From: Prosthecobacter sp.
Lineage (GTDB): Bacteria; Verrucomicrobiota; Verrucomicrobiia; Verrucomicrobiales; Verrucomicrobiaceae
DNA length: 45,259 bases
Assembly: GCA_019186985.1 (NCBI GenBank)
Contig: JABARQ010000050.1
Span: forward strand, 1-45,259
Direction: 5' to 3'
Position numbers and translations under genes: made by a program. Below, in pieces: positions 1-11,017 of this stretch; position 1 is the first letter of the stretch; each line of letters begins with the position of its first letter. The notes below the pieces were generated by a model. That model worked only from the letters and a program-made list of their open reading frames with translations. It had not been told where the DNA came from and did no database searches.

Positions 1-99
1 CGCCTCGCGGCGACGCAGTTACTTCAAGTTCTCACCTGGAACACGGTTCCAGATGGCCGAGGTCTTCCACCCCGGAGGATCGTGACGCTTCACAGCGCA

Positions 100-1608
100 C
101 TAGCCATCTTGCTCCGCAAGATGAGCATTCGGCGTGCTTCGGAGCATGGCGCCCACATCGTAGGTTAGGGGTGCTTGCGGAGCGGGAGGGCGGCTTTGCT
201 TCGCGTTGCGGCGCGGCGGATCGCTCGTGGGATAGAGCGTAGAGGGGTTTTCGACTTCGCCGGGCGGGCGGCGGGATTTGGGTTCGTTGCCACCGATCTC
301 GGCGGTCATGGCATCGGCAAGTGCAGTCAGCTTGGCGACGATGTCGGGATGCTGCGCAGCGAGGTTGGTGCGTTCGCCGATATCTTGATCAAGGTTGTAG
401 AGGCGCGGGTTCGTCTTCGCATCGTCCTCGACCTGGCCTTTGGCGCGGGCGCTGCCTTGTGTCATGATCGCGAGCTTCCACGGGCCCTGGCGCACGGCCT
501 GGAGGTTGTAACTGGCAAAGTAGTAGTGCGCCTCGCGCGGCGATTCTTGACTCTGACCAAAGAGCAGCGGGGAGAGGTCGCGACCGTCAAGCACGGGCTG
601 CGCAGGCACCTCGGCTCCGGCGAGCTTCACACAGGTGGGCAGCACGTCGATGGTGCCGGCGACGGCATCGCACACGCTGCCGGGCGCGATCTTGCCAGGC
701 CACCATGCGAGCGTAGGGACGCGCACGCCGCCTTCCCAGGTGGTGCCTTTGCCGCCGCGCAAGGGACCGGCGCTGCCGCCATCGGCACCTTTGATGAGCC
801 AGGGGCCGTTGTCGCTGGTGAAGATCACAAGCGTGTTCTGGTCGAGCTGCAGCTCGCGCAGGGTGTCAAACACACGACCGACGCTGGCATCGACCTCCTG
901 CACCCAGTCGCCAAAGCACCCGTTTTGCGAGCTGCCCTGGAAGGCCTTGCCAGGATGGATGGGCGTGTGCACGGCGGTGTGCGGGAAGTAGAGGAAGAAC
1001 GGCTTTTCTTTGCTGCCGCGGATGAACTTCACGGCCTCGTCGGTGTAGATCTCCTCGATGCGGTCCTGGTCGGCCTCGTCGAGCAGGCGTTCGACTTTGT
1101 CATCGCGCACGAGCGGCACGACGCGGCGGCCGTCCACGCTCGCCGTTTTGAGCATGTCATTGGAATACGGGATGCCGAGGTAGTGATCAAAGCCCTGCTT
1201 CGTGGGCAAAAACGCCGGTTGGTCGCCAAGGTGCCATTTGCCGATGCACTGCGTGGCGTAGCCGAGCGGCCGGAGGCGCTCGGCAAGGGTGTGCTCCTGC
1301 GGATGCAGCCCGTTCTCCGCCCCCGGCGGATACACACCGGGCACGGAAACCCGCGCTCCATAACAGCCGGTCATGAGTTGCGCCCGCGACACGCTGCACA
1401 CCGGCGCAGCGTAGAACGACGTGAGCTTCATCCCTTCCTTCGCCATGCGGTCAAGGTGCGGCGTCTTCTGCTTCACCGCACCAAAGGGGCCGATGTCGCC
1501 GTAGCCCAAGTCGTCGATGAAGTGAATGATGATATTCGGCGGTGCAGCGAAGGCGCAGAACGAAGAGCCGAGGAAAGTCGTCAGAAGGAGGGCGGCAAGG
1601 GCACGCAT
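100..1608 (-). CDS. Secreted type I sulfatase (arylsulfatase A-like)
   Basis: Predicted to hydrolyse sulfate esters outside the cytoplasm. The reading frame opens further upstream, but the ATG at 1608 gives 502 aa beginning with a clear signal peptide (residues 1-22, ending FAA), so I place the start there. Visible sulfatase signatures are the metal-binding Asp pair in IDDLGYGD (residues 31-38), the formylglycine region CSVSRAQLMTG with Cys71, GKWHLGD, HTPIHP and FTSDNGPW. The canonical core is C-x-P/A-S-R; here the third position is Val, so efficient conversion to formylglycine is not certain. No formylglycine-generating enzyme is in the window. It stands alone, followed upstream by an intergenic repeat. 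The substrate cannot be told from sequence. Confidence 0.93.
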   Translation of the reverse strand: MRALAALLLTTFLGSSFCAFAAPPNIIIHFIDDLGYGDIGPFGAVKQKTPHLDRMAKEGMKLTSFYAAPVCSVSRAQLMTGCYGARVSVPGVYPPGAENGLHPQEHTLAERLRPLGYATQCIGKWHLGDQPAFLPTKQGFDHYLGIPYSNDMLKTASVDGRRVVPLVRDDKVERLLDEADQDRIEEIYTDEAVKFIRGSKEKPFFLYFPHTAVHTPIHPGKAFQGSSQNGCFGDWVQEVDASVGRVFDTLRELQLDQNTLVIFTSDNGPWLIKGADGGSAGPLRGGKGTTWEGGVRVPTLAWWPGKIAPGSVCDAVAGTIDVLPTCVKLAGAEVPAQPVLDGRDLSPLLFGQSQESPREAHYYFASYNLQAVRQGPWKLAIMTQGSARAKGQVEDDAKTNPRLYNLDQDIGERTNLAAQHPDIVAKLTALADAMTAEIGGNEPKSRRPPGEVENPSTLYPTSDPPRRNAKQSRPPAPQAPLTYDVGAMLRSTPNAHLAEQDG

Positions 1609-1998
1609 GCCACCACCAACGCCGCATCCCGGCCGGCATTGCCGCAAAAAAGGGCAGCTAGAGACGATCACGAATGCCAGGGCCGGTTGCGCAGCACGCT
1701 TCCTCAAGGAGTGATGGGCTTCAGCCCGTCACTGCACCGACCCAGCCAAGCGGTTACGAGCCCAGGCTCCCGACGACTTTGGCTCACCTTCTCCCGACCC
1801 CGCCAGGGTCGCGCCATGCAGCCCAGGAGTGGCCGCAACAGTCCCTCCTGGGGCCAACAACAACGGCCAAATCTTCTGAATTCGGACCCCATCGGGGTCC
1901 CTTCACGGCTGGACGGGCGCGACTCGACTCCATAAAGCCTCCACAAAGGAAACCTCCACAAAGGGACAGACCCTTTGCAGCTCGTGCCTTGGAGATGT
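1609..1998. other. Intergenic stretch with partial copy of fold-back repeat
   Basis: No gene is supported between the sulfatase and the toxin gene. About 1711-1925 is a shortened relative of the repeats at 2.6-3.45 kb. It starts with a small hairpin at 1711-1732 (GTGATGGGCT / AGCCCGTCAC), then shares CCAAGC, CTCCCGACGACTTTGGCTC, the GGGTCGCG-CATGCAGCCCAGG block and a GGACCCC/GGGGTCC hairpin near 1885-1903. The reading frames that cross it are different in each copy and show no protein family. Confidence 0.7.
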
Positions 1999-2295
1999 TC
2001 ACCTGGATAACCGACTCCGTTTCATCTGCTGCTTCATGTGAACGAGGGTCACGACTTGCAGTTCGTCAGCATCATGGGCGTAAATGATCCGATAGTTTCC
2101 CTGATGAGTCTCCCGAAGATCCAGTTCAGGGAACTCATGCACCGGGTGCCCCATCGTGGGCATTCGGGCGATGTGCTCCACACGCTCAATGAGGCGCTTG
2201 ATCTGCAACCGGGCGTAGTGCTCCGAATCACGGGCGATGAACTCGTGAATCGCCCGCAAGTCCTGTCTTGCCTGCCTGGACCACTGGATGATCAT
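1999..2295 (-). CDS. ParE/RelE-family toxin of a type II toxin-antitoxin pair
   Basis: 98 aa starting MIIQWSRQARQDLRAI. This is the ParE/RelE layout: an N-terminal strand, the S-x-x-A-x-x-D-L-x-x-I helix, a central I-x-x-L-x-x-x-P-x-x-G block (here RMPTMGHPVHEFPEL) and the C-terminal strand pair YRIIYAHD..LQVVTLVHMKQ. Known members poison gyrase or cleave translated mRNA; which applies here is not shown. The open frame extends to 2415, but that extension overlaps the antitoxin. The ATG at 2295 overlaps the antitoxin stop by four bases (ATGA), the usual arrangement of translationally coupled pairs, and decides the start. Confidence 0.87.
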   Translation of the reverse strand: MIIQWSRQARQDLRAIHEFIARDSEHYARLQIKRLIERVEHIARMPTMGHPVHEFPELDLRETHQGNYRIIYAHDADELQVVTLVHMKQQMKRSRLSR

Positions 2296-2495
2296 GCCTC
2301 CAGCCCGAAGGCTTTGCGGATGGAAGCGTGGGAATGCTTCCGACCGGCCTGGAGGTCGGCCAGACCCGCTTCGATCTTTTGCCGGACATAGATTTGATAC
2401 ATCAAATCGTCCCAACTCGCCGAGTCCGGCAGTTCACGAACCAGCCGGGCGGCCGCAGACTTGATTTTAGCAGCAGGAACTTTGATGGCAGGCAT
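2292..2495 (-). CDS. Antitoxin partner of the ParE-like toxin
   Basis: 67 aa, first gene of the pair, stop codon overlapping the toxin ATG. The sequence has LPDSASWDDLMYQIYVRQKI followed by EAGLADLQAGRKHSH, the C-terminal pattern typical of small antitoxins encoded just ahead of ParE toxins. Such proteins bind the toxin and usually repress their own promoter. I see no clear ribbon-helix-helix or Phd domain, so the DNA-binding class is left open. The identification rests largely on the neighbour. Confidence 0.72.
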   Translation of the reverse strand: MPAIKVPAAKIKSAAARLVRELPDSASWDDLMYQIYVRQKIEAGLADLQAGRKHSHASIRKAFGLEA

Positions 2496-2670
2496 GCCCT
2501 AAAAACGCCCATCTCCGCCAGGAGTTCAAGCACGACCTTTTTCTACTCCATCTAGCTGTCAGTCGGCTTCTTGGGAGCCCTACACGGCTCCGCCAGAAGG
2601 GCGGGGCTCGCAGCGGTCGCTCAAAATAGTAATGGGCTTCAGCCCGTCAATGCGGTGCCCCAGCCAAGCA

Positions 2671-3050
2671 GCCACGAAAACCTTCACATGATCACGACTC
2701 CAAGCTCCTGACGACTTTGCCCCGCTTTCCCCCCACCCGGGGTCGCGTCATGCAGCCCAGGGGTGCCGAGCCTGGGCGAGTGCTCCCCTGGGGCTCGCCC
2801 CCCGTGCCCACATTCGCCGCAGAACCTCAACGTGGTTCCGTCGCGGCTCCTCGGCCCACGATACCGTCTCCACCTCCCTCGTCCTTCTGACGGGACCGCG
2901 TTGCGGTCCGGGATCGTGGGTCTGGATGTCATGTTGACCCCAGGGAACGCTCGCCGATGGCTCGGCACCCTGGGGCTGCATGACGGAACCGCGTCGCGGT
3001 TCGTGACGGATCGCGTGGATAGAATACCAGGCATCTGTTCCAGGATCACA
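2671..3050. repeat. Fold-back repeat, unit A of tandem pair
   Basis: First of two imperfect direct copies (offset about 399-409 bp from unit B). The unit can fold back on itself: the arm at about 2749-2793 (CATGCAGCCCAGGGGTGCCG...) is the near reverse complement of the arm at about 2938-2982 (...CGGCACCCTGGGGCTGCATG). Shorter perfect hairpins lie inside and beside the arms, for example GGACCGC/GCGGTCC near 2893-2910 and GAACCGCG/CGCGGTTC near 2986-3002. No transposase or terminal target duplication was found. Confidence 0.85.
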
Positions 3051-3069
3051 GCTCCGCCCCATCCAAACC

Positions 3070-3450
3070 GCCACGAAAGCTTTCCACACGATCACAAGCC
3101 CGAGCTCCTGACGACTACTCTTGCTCACCTCCCCCCGACCCCACCGGGGTCGCGTCATGCAGCCCAGGGGTGCCGAGCCTGGGCGAGTGCTCCCCTGGGA
3201 CTCGGACACCCCGCGCCCGCATTCGCCGCAGAACCTCAACGAGGTTCCGTCGCGGTTCCTCGGCCCACGATACCATCTCCACCTCCCTCGTCCTTCTGAC
3301 GGGACCGCGTTGCGGTCCGGGATCGTGGACGTGGATCTCATGTTGCCCCCAGGGAGCGCTCGCCGAAGGCTCGGCACCCTGGGGCTGCATGACGGAACCG
3401 CGTCGCGGTTCGTGACTGATCGCGTGGATAGAATGCCCGGCATTTGTTCT
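3070..3450. repeat. Fold-back repeat, unit B of tandem pair
   Basis: Second copy, strongly similar to unit A over its full length. The paired arms are at about 3156-3200 and 3346-3391. Differences between the copies include paired changes in the arms and several single substitutions, which suggests the copies have aged independently rather than being a very recent duplication. The end GCGTGGATAGAAT is shared by both units. Confidence 0.85.
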
Positions 3451-3687
3451 GATGAACGGGAAAGACCCTGCATGAATATTCCGCACAACGAATCAAGCCT
3501 GGATCAGCGCCTCATCGGCACACTTCGAGGGCGGCTTTACAACCGCCAAACGGAGCAGGCTTAGGTGCATGGGCTCAACACCATGTACTGATTCAAAAGC
3601 AGGTCTGCGGAAAGATGCGCCGCCCAGAGGGGGCGGCGATGGACGGGCAGATCTTTGTCTCAACAGGCTGGACTATTGGATGGAGTG

Positions 3688-4420
3688 TCAAGGTGCGATG
3701 TCTCTTGTGCCTTTGCACTTGGGGTAGGTGGAGCAGCCCCAGAACTGGCTTGAGGTCTTGCCCCCGGTGCGGCGGCGCATGGGGTTGCCACAAAGAGGGC
3801 ACAGGGGAATTCCGGCCTGCTCGGCACGGGCCTTAACACGGGTGGCATGAAGGCGCTCAGTGAACCCTCCGTTTTCCTTGAAGTCACGGCTTTGACTTTG
3901 AATCTGACGTTTGAGAAGGTAGGACGCCTGGTTCACGGCGCACAGCAGCATTGCCTGCGAGCTCGGGGTCGGCCTTGGCGACGAAGTCAGCGAGTCCGGC
4001 CAAGCCGGTGAGCACAACTTTGCCCTTCGGGGCGGCTGGAAGGCCCGGAAAGATTTCATGCTTGAGCCGTTCCCTCATGGCGAGGCACATTTTGGAGTTT
4101 TTGGGCCAAACACGCAGGCCGCGTTGCATGAGAAAGCTTTTGTAGTCCTTCGAGAGTTCGTCGCTCAGACTCGCACGGGCCACATTGGTGAGTTTCATCT
4201 CCATTTTTTTCGAAGTGGCGGCAGCCCCGCTGCCTTCAGAGATGTTGCGCACGCCGCTGCGGGCGGCTTGGACCATTTGGTCATGGGTCCGACTCGTCTT
4301 TTCGATGAAACGATCACAGAAGACGACGGTGGCGTCATAGACAACTTCGGCGACAGCGTAGCTGCGGAGGTTTTCATAACCTCCATGAGGCATCAACGGG
4401 CTGTCGAAATCGGGCGGCAT
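3688..4420 (-). pseudogene. Four-helix-bundle protein with C-terminal topoisomerase-type zinc ribbon, frameshifted
   Basis: The N-terminal frame (from ATG 4420) encodes a four-helix-bundle protein of the S23/intervening-sequence type (SGVRNISEGSGAAATSKKME, then KDYKSFLMQRGL). That frame runs into unrelated residues after DPELAGNA and stops at 3884. The missing end is intact in another frame: MLLCAVNQASYLLKRQ, GGFTERLHATRVKARAEQ and a four-Cys ribbon CPLCGNPMRRRT..WGCSTYPKCKGTRDI, ending at 3688. Joining them needs one frameshift at about 3945-3962 (one extra base, or two missing). The 'four-helix bundle suffix' families known from this phylum have the same order of parts. It is either a real pseudogene or a sequencing error; the other frame is otherwise undamaged. 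Function unknown. Confidence 0.8.
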
Positions 4421-4435
4421 GACACCGGAGCTTCA

Positions 4436-4467
4436 TCTGACGGGTCGGACTAGTCTGACCCGTCAGA
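4436..4467. terminator. Perfect 11-bp inverted repeat after nrdA
   Basis: TCTGACGGGTC at 4436-4446 and its exact complement GACCCGTCAGA at 4457-4467, with a 10-base loop that itself contains the palindrome GACTAGTC. It lies between the nrdA stop and the next minus-strand gene. It has no T-run on either side, so it is a hairpin with a probable 3'-end role rather than a classical terminator. Confidence 0.55.
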
Positions 4468-4483
4468 CGATGGGAAGAACGAA

Positions 4484-7780
<3,297 letters not shown>

Positions 7781-7886
7781 GGCGGGAGCGGGAGTGGAGT
7801 TGTCGTTTGCTTAACCGTTGCGAGGGATTTTGGAGGATAGGAAACCCGCGCCGGAGTGAGCCGACACAGGCTGCCAGGGCTGAAAT

Positions 7887-8969
7887 TTACAGGTCGTCGT
7901 CGGAGGTGTGCTCGAGGGCGGAGGCCTTCTGGTAGTCGGTGACCTTGCCTTCGAAGAAGTTCTGCTCCTTGCGGACGTCCATGAGGTCGGCGAGCCAGGG
8001 CAGCGGGTTGGTGGCGCCGGGGCTGAGGGCGGGCAGGCCGCAGCCAGCGAGGCGGCGGTCGGCGATGAAGTCGATGTACTGGCAGAACTCGTCGGCGCTG
8101 AGGCCCACGGCGTTCACGGGCAGGCAGTCGCGGATGAACTCCTTCTCGAGGGTGATGGCCTCGCGCATGAGGCCGACGAGCTCCTCGCGGAAGTCGGGGG
8201 TCCAGATGTCGGGATTTTCCTCGACGAGGTCCATGAAGAGGTTGCGAAGCAGCTCGATGTGGTTGGACTCGTCACGCAGGGTGTAGCGGAACATCTGGCC
8301 GATGCCGGGGAACTTGTTCTGGCGGTAGAGGGCCAGGATCATGCCGAAGAGGCCGTAGAACTGCGTGCCCTCCATGCACTGGCCGAAGACGAAGGCGTTC
8401 TTGGCGAGGAGCTTCTTGTTCTCGGTCCGGGTGAGGTCGAGATCCTTGCGCAGGGCGTGGGAGATGCGGGTGACGAACTCGTTCTTCCTGACGATGGTCG
8501 GGATCTGCTCGAACATGGCCTCGCACTCATGGGGGTTGATGCCCAGGGACGAGATCATGTAGAGGAGGGAGTCGGCGTGGATGTTCTCCTCGTGGGCGTG
8601 GCGGCCGAGGACCAGCTTCAGCTCCGGGGCGGTGACCAGCTCGCGGATGACGTGCTGGATGTTGTCCCCGACGATGCCCTCGGCGGCGGAGAAGTAGCCG
8701 ATGCCCATCATGATGATCCAGCGCTCGTTCTGGGTGATCTCGTTGGAGCGCCACTGCTCAACGTCCTTCTGCATCTGGATGTCCTCAGGCTCCCAGTGGT
8801 TGGCCTTCATGGTGCGGTAGAGGTCGTAGGCCCACTGATACTTCAGGGGGAGCAGGTTGAAGGTCATGCTCTTGCGGCCGTTGATGACCTTCTTGTCTGC
8901 GAAGGCGGCCTCTGCCTTGTCCTGGTCGAGAACGAACTCGCGATTGCCGATTTTGTAAGTCTTATCCAT
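7887..8969 (-). CDS. nrdB: Ribonucleotide reductase, beta (small) subunit, class Ic-like
   Basis: Generates the oxidising equivalent used by NrdA. The ATG at 8969 gives 360 aa; the upstream extension of the frame is unlike the family. All six metal ligands can be placed: Glu97 (SAAEGI), Glu128 and His131 (EENIHADSLLY), Glu200 (CMEGTQF), Glu234 and His237 (RDESNHIEL). The residue four after His131, which is the radical Tyr122 of E. coli, is Leu135. The first ligand is Glu rather than Asp. In Chlamydia trachomatis the Tyr position is Phe and the enzyme uses a Mn/Fe centre (class Ic); the local sequence here fits that group, so a Mn(IV)/Fe(III) cofactor is inferred. First gene of the operon, behind candidate NrdR boxes. 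Confidence 0.96.
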   Translation of the reverse strand: MDKTYKIGNREFVLDQDKAEAAFADKKVINGRKSMTFNLLPLKYQWAYDLYRTMKANHWEPEDIQMQKDVEQWRSNEITQNERWIIMMGIGYFSAAEGIVGDNIQHVIRELVTAPELKLVLGRHAHEENIHADSLLYMISSLGINPHECEAMFEQIPTIVRKNEFVTRISHALRKDLDLTRTENKKLLAKNAFVFGQCMEGTQFYGLFGMILALYRQNKFPGIGQMFRYTLRDESNHIELLRNLFMDLVEENPDIWTPDFREELVGLMREAITLEKEFIRDCLPVNAVGLSADEFCQYIDFIADRRLAGCGLPALSPGATNPLPWLADLMDVRKEQNFFEGKVTDYQKASALEHTSDDDL

Positions 8970-9035
8970 GATTTTGAGAGGAAGGTGAGGGCTGATGCTT
9001 TGGGAAAGTTGATTGTTCACACGACTTGGTATTAA

Positions 9036-9084
9036 ACACCAGATGTTGCGCGAAGCGGGGATCAGCATGCACAATATCTTGTGT
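9036..9084 (-). promoter_or_regulatory. Candidate NrdR boxes upstream of nrdB
   Basis: GCACAATATCTTGTGT at 9069-9084 matches 14 of 16 positions of the NrdR consensus acaCwAtATaTwGtgt. A weaker copy, ACACCAGATGTTGCGC at 9036-9051 (11 of 16), lies 33 bp away, about three helical turns, as is usual for paired NrdR sites. They sit 67-115 bp upstream of the nrdB start. NrdR is the known ATP-cone repressor of ribonucleotide reductase genes; nrdR itself is not in the window. No convincing -35/-10 pair was found here. Confidence 0.7.
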
Positions 9085-9424
9085 GCGGTCGAGATTTTTT
9101 TACCCTAGCGCTTGTGTCGGGAATGTTGCACAACGCTAAAATCAGTGTTCCACGCCCAAAACTTTTTTTGGGGGTCAAAACGGCACACGGGACTTATAAT
9201 TTTGAGAACATTTTCAGGCCTGAGTGAAGCGCCTGAAAGCCAGCGTTTTGTGAATAAACCCCTGAGTTTATTCGCTTTGTGAAGGTAAAGTTGCGAAAAA
9301 TACCGGACTTGTTCACAAAAGGCCGTTTCGGCCTGAAAATCGCATTTTCGGCCAAAATTCCCGAAAATTCGACCCAGGCAGCCGGGCTGCGGTTTTGTAG
9401 AACATTCGGTTCGGCGCTGCCGAA
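9085..9424. other. AT-rich gap with five successive hairpins
   Basis: Non-coding, visibly poorer in G+C than its neighbours. Perfect or near-perfect hairpins follow one another: 9252-9273 (GAATAAAC/GTTTATTC), 9320-9334 (AGGCCG/CGGCCT), 9345-9367 (TTTTCGG/CCGAAAA), 9378-9390 (GCAGCC/GGCTGC) and 9409-9425 (GTTCGGC/GCCGAAC). The last overlaps the stop codon of the VTT-domain gene and may end its transcript. The rest is either that gene's 3' untranslated region, the nrdB upstream region, or an unannotated structured RNA. Confidence 0.6.
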
Positions 9425-9425
9425 C
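9409..9425 (-). terminator. Hairpin at the end of the VTT-domain gene
   Basis: Perfect 7-bp stem GTTCGGC/GCCGAAC with a 3-base loop, beginning in the stop codon of the minus-strand gene ending at 9425. There is no T-run directly after it, so termination is a guess from position. Confidence 0.4.
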
Positions 9426-10057
9426 TAAACATGCTTCAACCAACGCCTGGCGAACAGCCAGAGCAGCACGGGAACGCCCGCGCTGAGGGCCATGGCGGAG
9501 CCGGGGCTGGTCCGGCCAAGGGCGCCGATGGCGGCGAAGGCGAAGCCCACGGGCAGGGAGCCGCAGGCCAGGGAGGCGAGGTAGGCGCGCAGGTCCATCT
9601 TCACCAGCCCGGCCAGGCAGGAGACGGCCTCCGGCAGCACGGGCATCCAGCGGGAAAGCGCCACGATCCAGCCGCCGCTGCGGGCAAAAAGGGCCTCGCC
9701 ACGCCGCATGGAATCCTCGCCGGCCAGCCAGAGGGCCGCCGGGCGGCCTAACCAACGACATGCCAGGTAGGCGGTCAGCCCGGCCAGGAAGGAGCCGCTG
9801 GCGGCCAGCAGGCCGCCCGTCCAGGCTCCGAACATGAGGCCCAGGGCGGACATGACGACGGTGCTGGGCACCGGCAGCACGATGTCGCCCACCAGCAGCA
9901 GCACGCCGGCGAGCCCGGCCCAGGAGCCGCGGCCGGAGAGCCAGGCAAGGGTGCCTTCGAGGCTGAAGGCCGCGTCAAACGCCTCCCCCCAGAAGGCGAA
10001 GGGAAGGAGAATGCCCGCCAGGATCAGCAGGATGGCGATGAGGAAGGGGCGGGACAT
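9425..10057 (-). CDS. VTT/DedA-family membrane protein (TVP38/TMEM64 type)
   Basis: 210 aa integral membrane protein. An N-terminal membrane segment (residues 5-24) is followed by the VTT domain. It has the re-entrant motif GDIVLPVPSTVVMSALGLMFG at about 57-77, a glycine-rich helix (GSFLAGLTAYLACRWLGRPAA) and the second half SRWMPVLPEAVSCLAGLVKM with L-x-x-G-x-x-P. DedA/VTT proteins scramble or flip lipids (for example undecaprenyl phosphate) or act as proton-linked transporters; the lipid here is not known. The next gene upstream on the same strand ends 36 bp away, so they may be co-transcribed. Confidence 0.85.
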   Translation of the reverse strand: MSRPFLIAILLILAGILLPFAFWGEAFDAAFSLEGTLAWLSGRGSWAGLAGVLLLVGDIVLPVPSTVVMSALGLMFGAWTGGLLAASGSFLAGLTAYLACRWLGRPAALWLAGEDSMRRGEALFARSGGWIVALSRWMPVLPEAVSCLAGLVKMDLRAYLASLACGSLPVGFAFAAIGALGRTSPGSAMALSAGVPVLLWLFARRWLKHV

Positions 10058-10093
10058 CGGAGGAAGGCCGCAGGCTGCTTTCCAGGCGACCGC

Positions 10094-10939
10094 TCACCAC
10101 TTGAGCGCCTTGAGGAAACCCAGGCTGGCCGGGATCTGCTCCTCGGAGGTCGGCGACTCGTCCTCGATGAAGTAGTGCTTCACGCCGATCTTCTGGGCGG
10201 CGCTGAAGATGGCGGGCCAGTTCATCTGGCCGGTGCCGAGGGCCACGTCGTTTTTCACGTCCGTGCCACCGCTGAGGGAGCCGGTGGCCACGCCCTTTTT
10301 GAGGTCTTTGAGGTGCATGAGCTTCCAGCGGTCGGGGTATTTTTCCAGAAGCGCCGCCGGGTCCTGGCCGGGGAAGACCACCCAGAGCACATCCATTTCA
10401 TAGCTGACAAGGCTAGGGTTGGTGCCGGTGATCAGCACGTCCATGAGCGTGCCCTGAGCGTGCTTTTCAAACTCATAGCCGTGGCAGTGGTAGAAGAAGG
10501 TGATGCCGGCGGCGGCCAGCGCCTCGCCCGCCCGGTTGAAGGTGGCGATGGCGTCCTGGCACTCCGCCTCGTCAAAGCTGTCCTTGTGGTCGATCCAGGC
10601 GCAGCCGGCGTACTTCAAGCCCAGGGTTTTGGCCTCGGCGACCACCTTGTCGAGGTCGTTCTTGTAGCGTCCGTAGGGGAAGTGTCCGCTGACAGGCACG
10701 AGGCCGCGCTTGTCGAGCTCCGCCCTGAACTGCTCAGCCGTGAGGTCGTAGGTGCCTGCCAGTTCCACCTCGGTGATGCCGAAGGACTTCACGCGGTCGA
10801 GGGTCCATGGCACGCCGCGGAGCTTGAACTGGCTGCGCAGGCTGTAGAGCTGAAGGCCGGCCGTGCCGGTGAAGGAGCCGTCCGCCAGCACGGAGGCGGC
10901 GGAGGCCAGGACGACGCAAAGGGTGGCAAAAAATTTCAT
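10094..10939 (-). CDS. Secreted sugar phosphate isomerase/epimerase-like TIM barrel
   Basis: 281 aa with a signal peptide (MKFFATLCVVLASAASVLADG). The mature part is a xylose-isomerase-like TIM barrel (AP endonuclease family 2): LQLYSLRSQF at strand 1, TEVELAG, YAGCAWIDHKD, ITFFYHCHGYEFE and WKLMHLKDLKKG, with metal-ligand type His and Glu residues, and a terminal KHYFIEDESPTS. Secreted members of this superfamily are numerous in Verrucomicrobiota and Planctomycetota, mostly of unknown substrate. Flanked by the VTT gene and floA on the same strand; no functional link is obvious. Confidence 0.85.
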   Translation of the reverse strand: MKFFATLCVVLASAASVLADGSFTGTAGLQLYSLRSQFKLRGVPWTLDRVKSFGITEVELAGTYDLTAEQFRAELDKRGLVPVSGHFPYGRYKNDLDKVVAEAKTLGLKYAGCAWIDHKDSFDEAECQDAIATFNRAGEALAAAGITFFYHCHGYEFEKHAQGTLMDVLITGTNPSLVSYEMDVLWVVFPGQDPAALLEKYPDRWKLMHLKDLKKGVATGSLSGGTDVKNDVALGTGQMNWPAIFSAAQKIGVKHYFIEDESPTSEEQIPASLGFLKALKW

Positions 10940-11017
10940 GGGCCGCGAGTCTGTCAGCGGCCGGGAGGCGAGACAAGGGCCAATTGAGCGTGGCCGGGAA
11001 GCGCGCTCCGGGCGGAA

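Larger units (their letters stand above)
2496..3687. other. Long non-coding stretch dominated by repeats
   Basis: About 1.2 kb without a supportable gene. It holds a small hairpin at 2632-2647 (ATGGGCTTCAGCCCGT, also seen at 1714-1729), the two tandem fold-back units at 2671-3450, and about 240 bp of unique sequence. That tail contains a strong hairpin at about 3617-3637 (CGCCGCCC / GGGCGGCG), which could terminate the minus-strand pseudogene ending at 3688. Open frames across the repeats run in all directions and look like by-products of palindromic G+C-rich sequence. Confidence 0.75.

Noticed and set aside
175..1935. 586-aa open frame opposite the first sulfatase
   Set aside because: Antisense shadow of a clear sulfatase; no domain, Arg/Ala/Gly-rich.
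2748..3564. Overlapping open frames of 120-246 aa in the fold-back repeats
   Set aside because: Present on both strands in several frames because the DNA is palindromic; protein sequences mirror each other and match no family.
9105..9761. 218-aa minus-strand frame across the nrdB upstream region
   Set aside because: It overlaps the real VTT gene in another frame and the tail covers AT-rich hairpin sequence.
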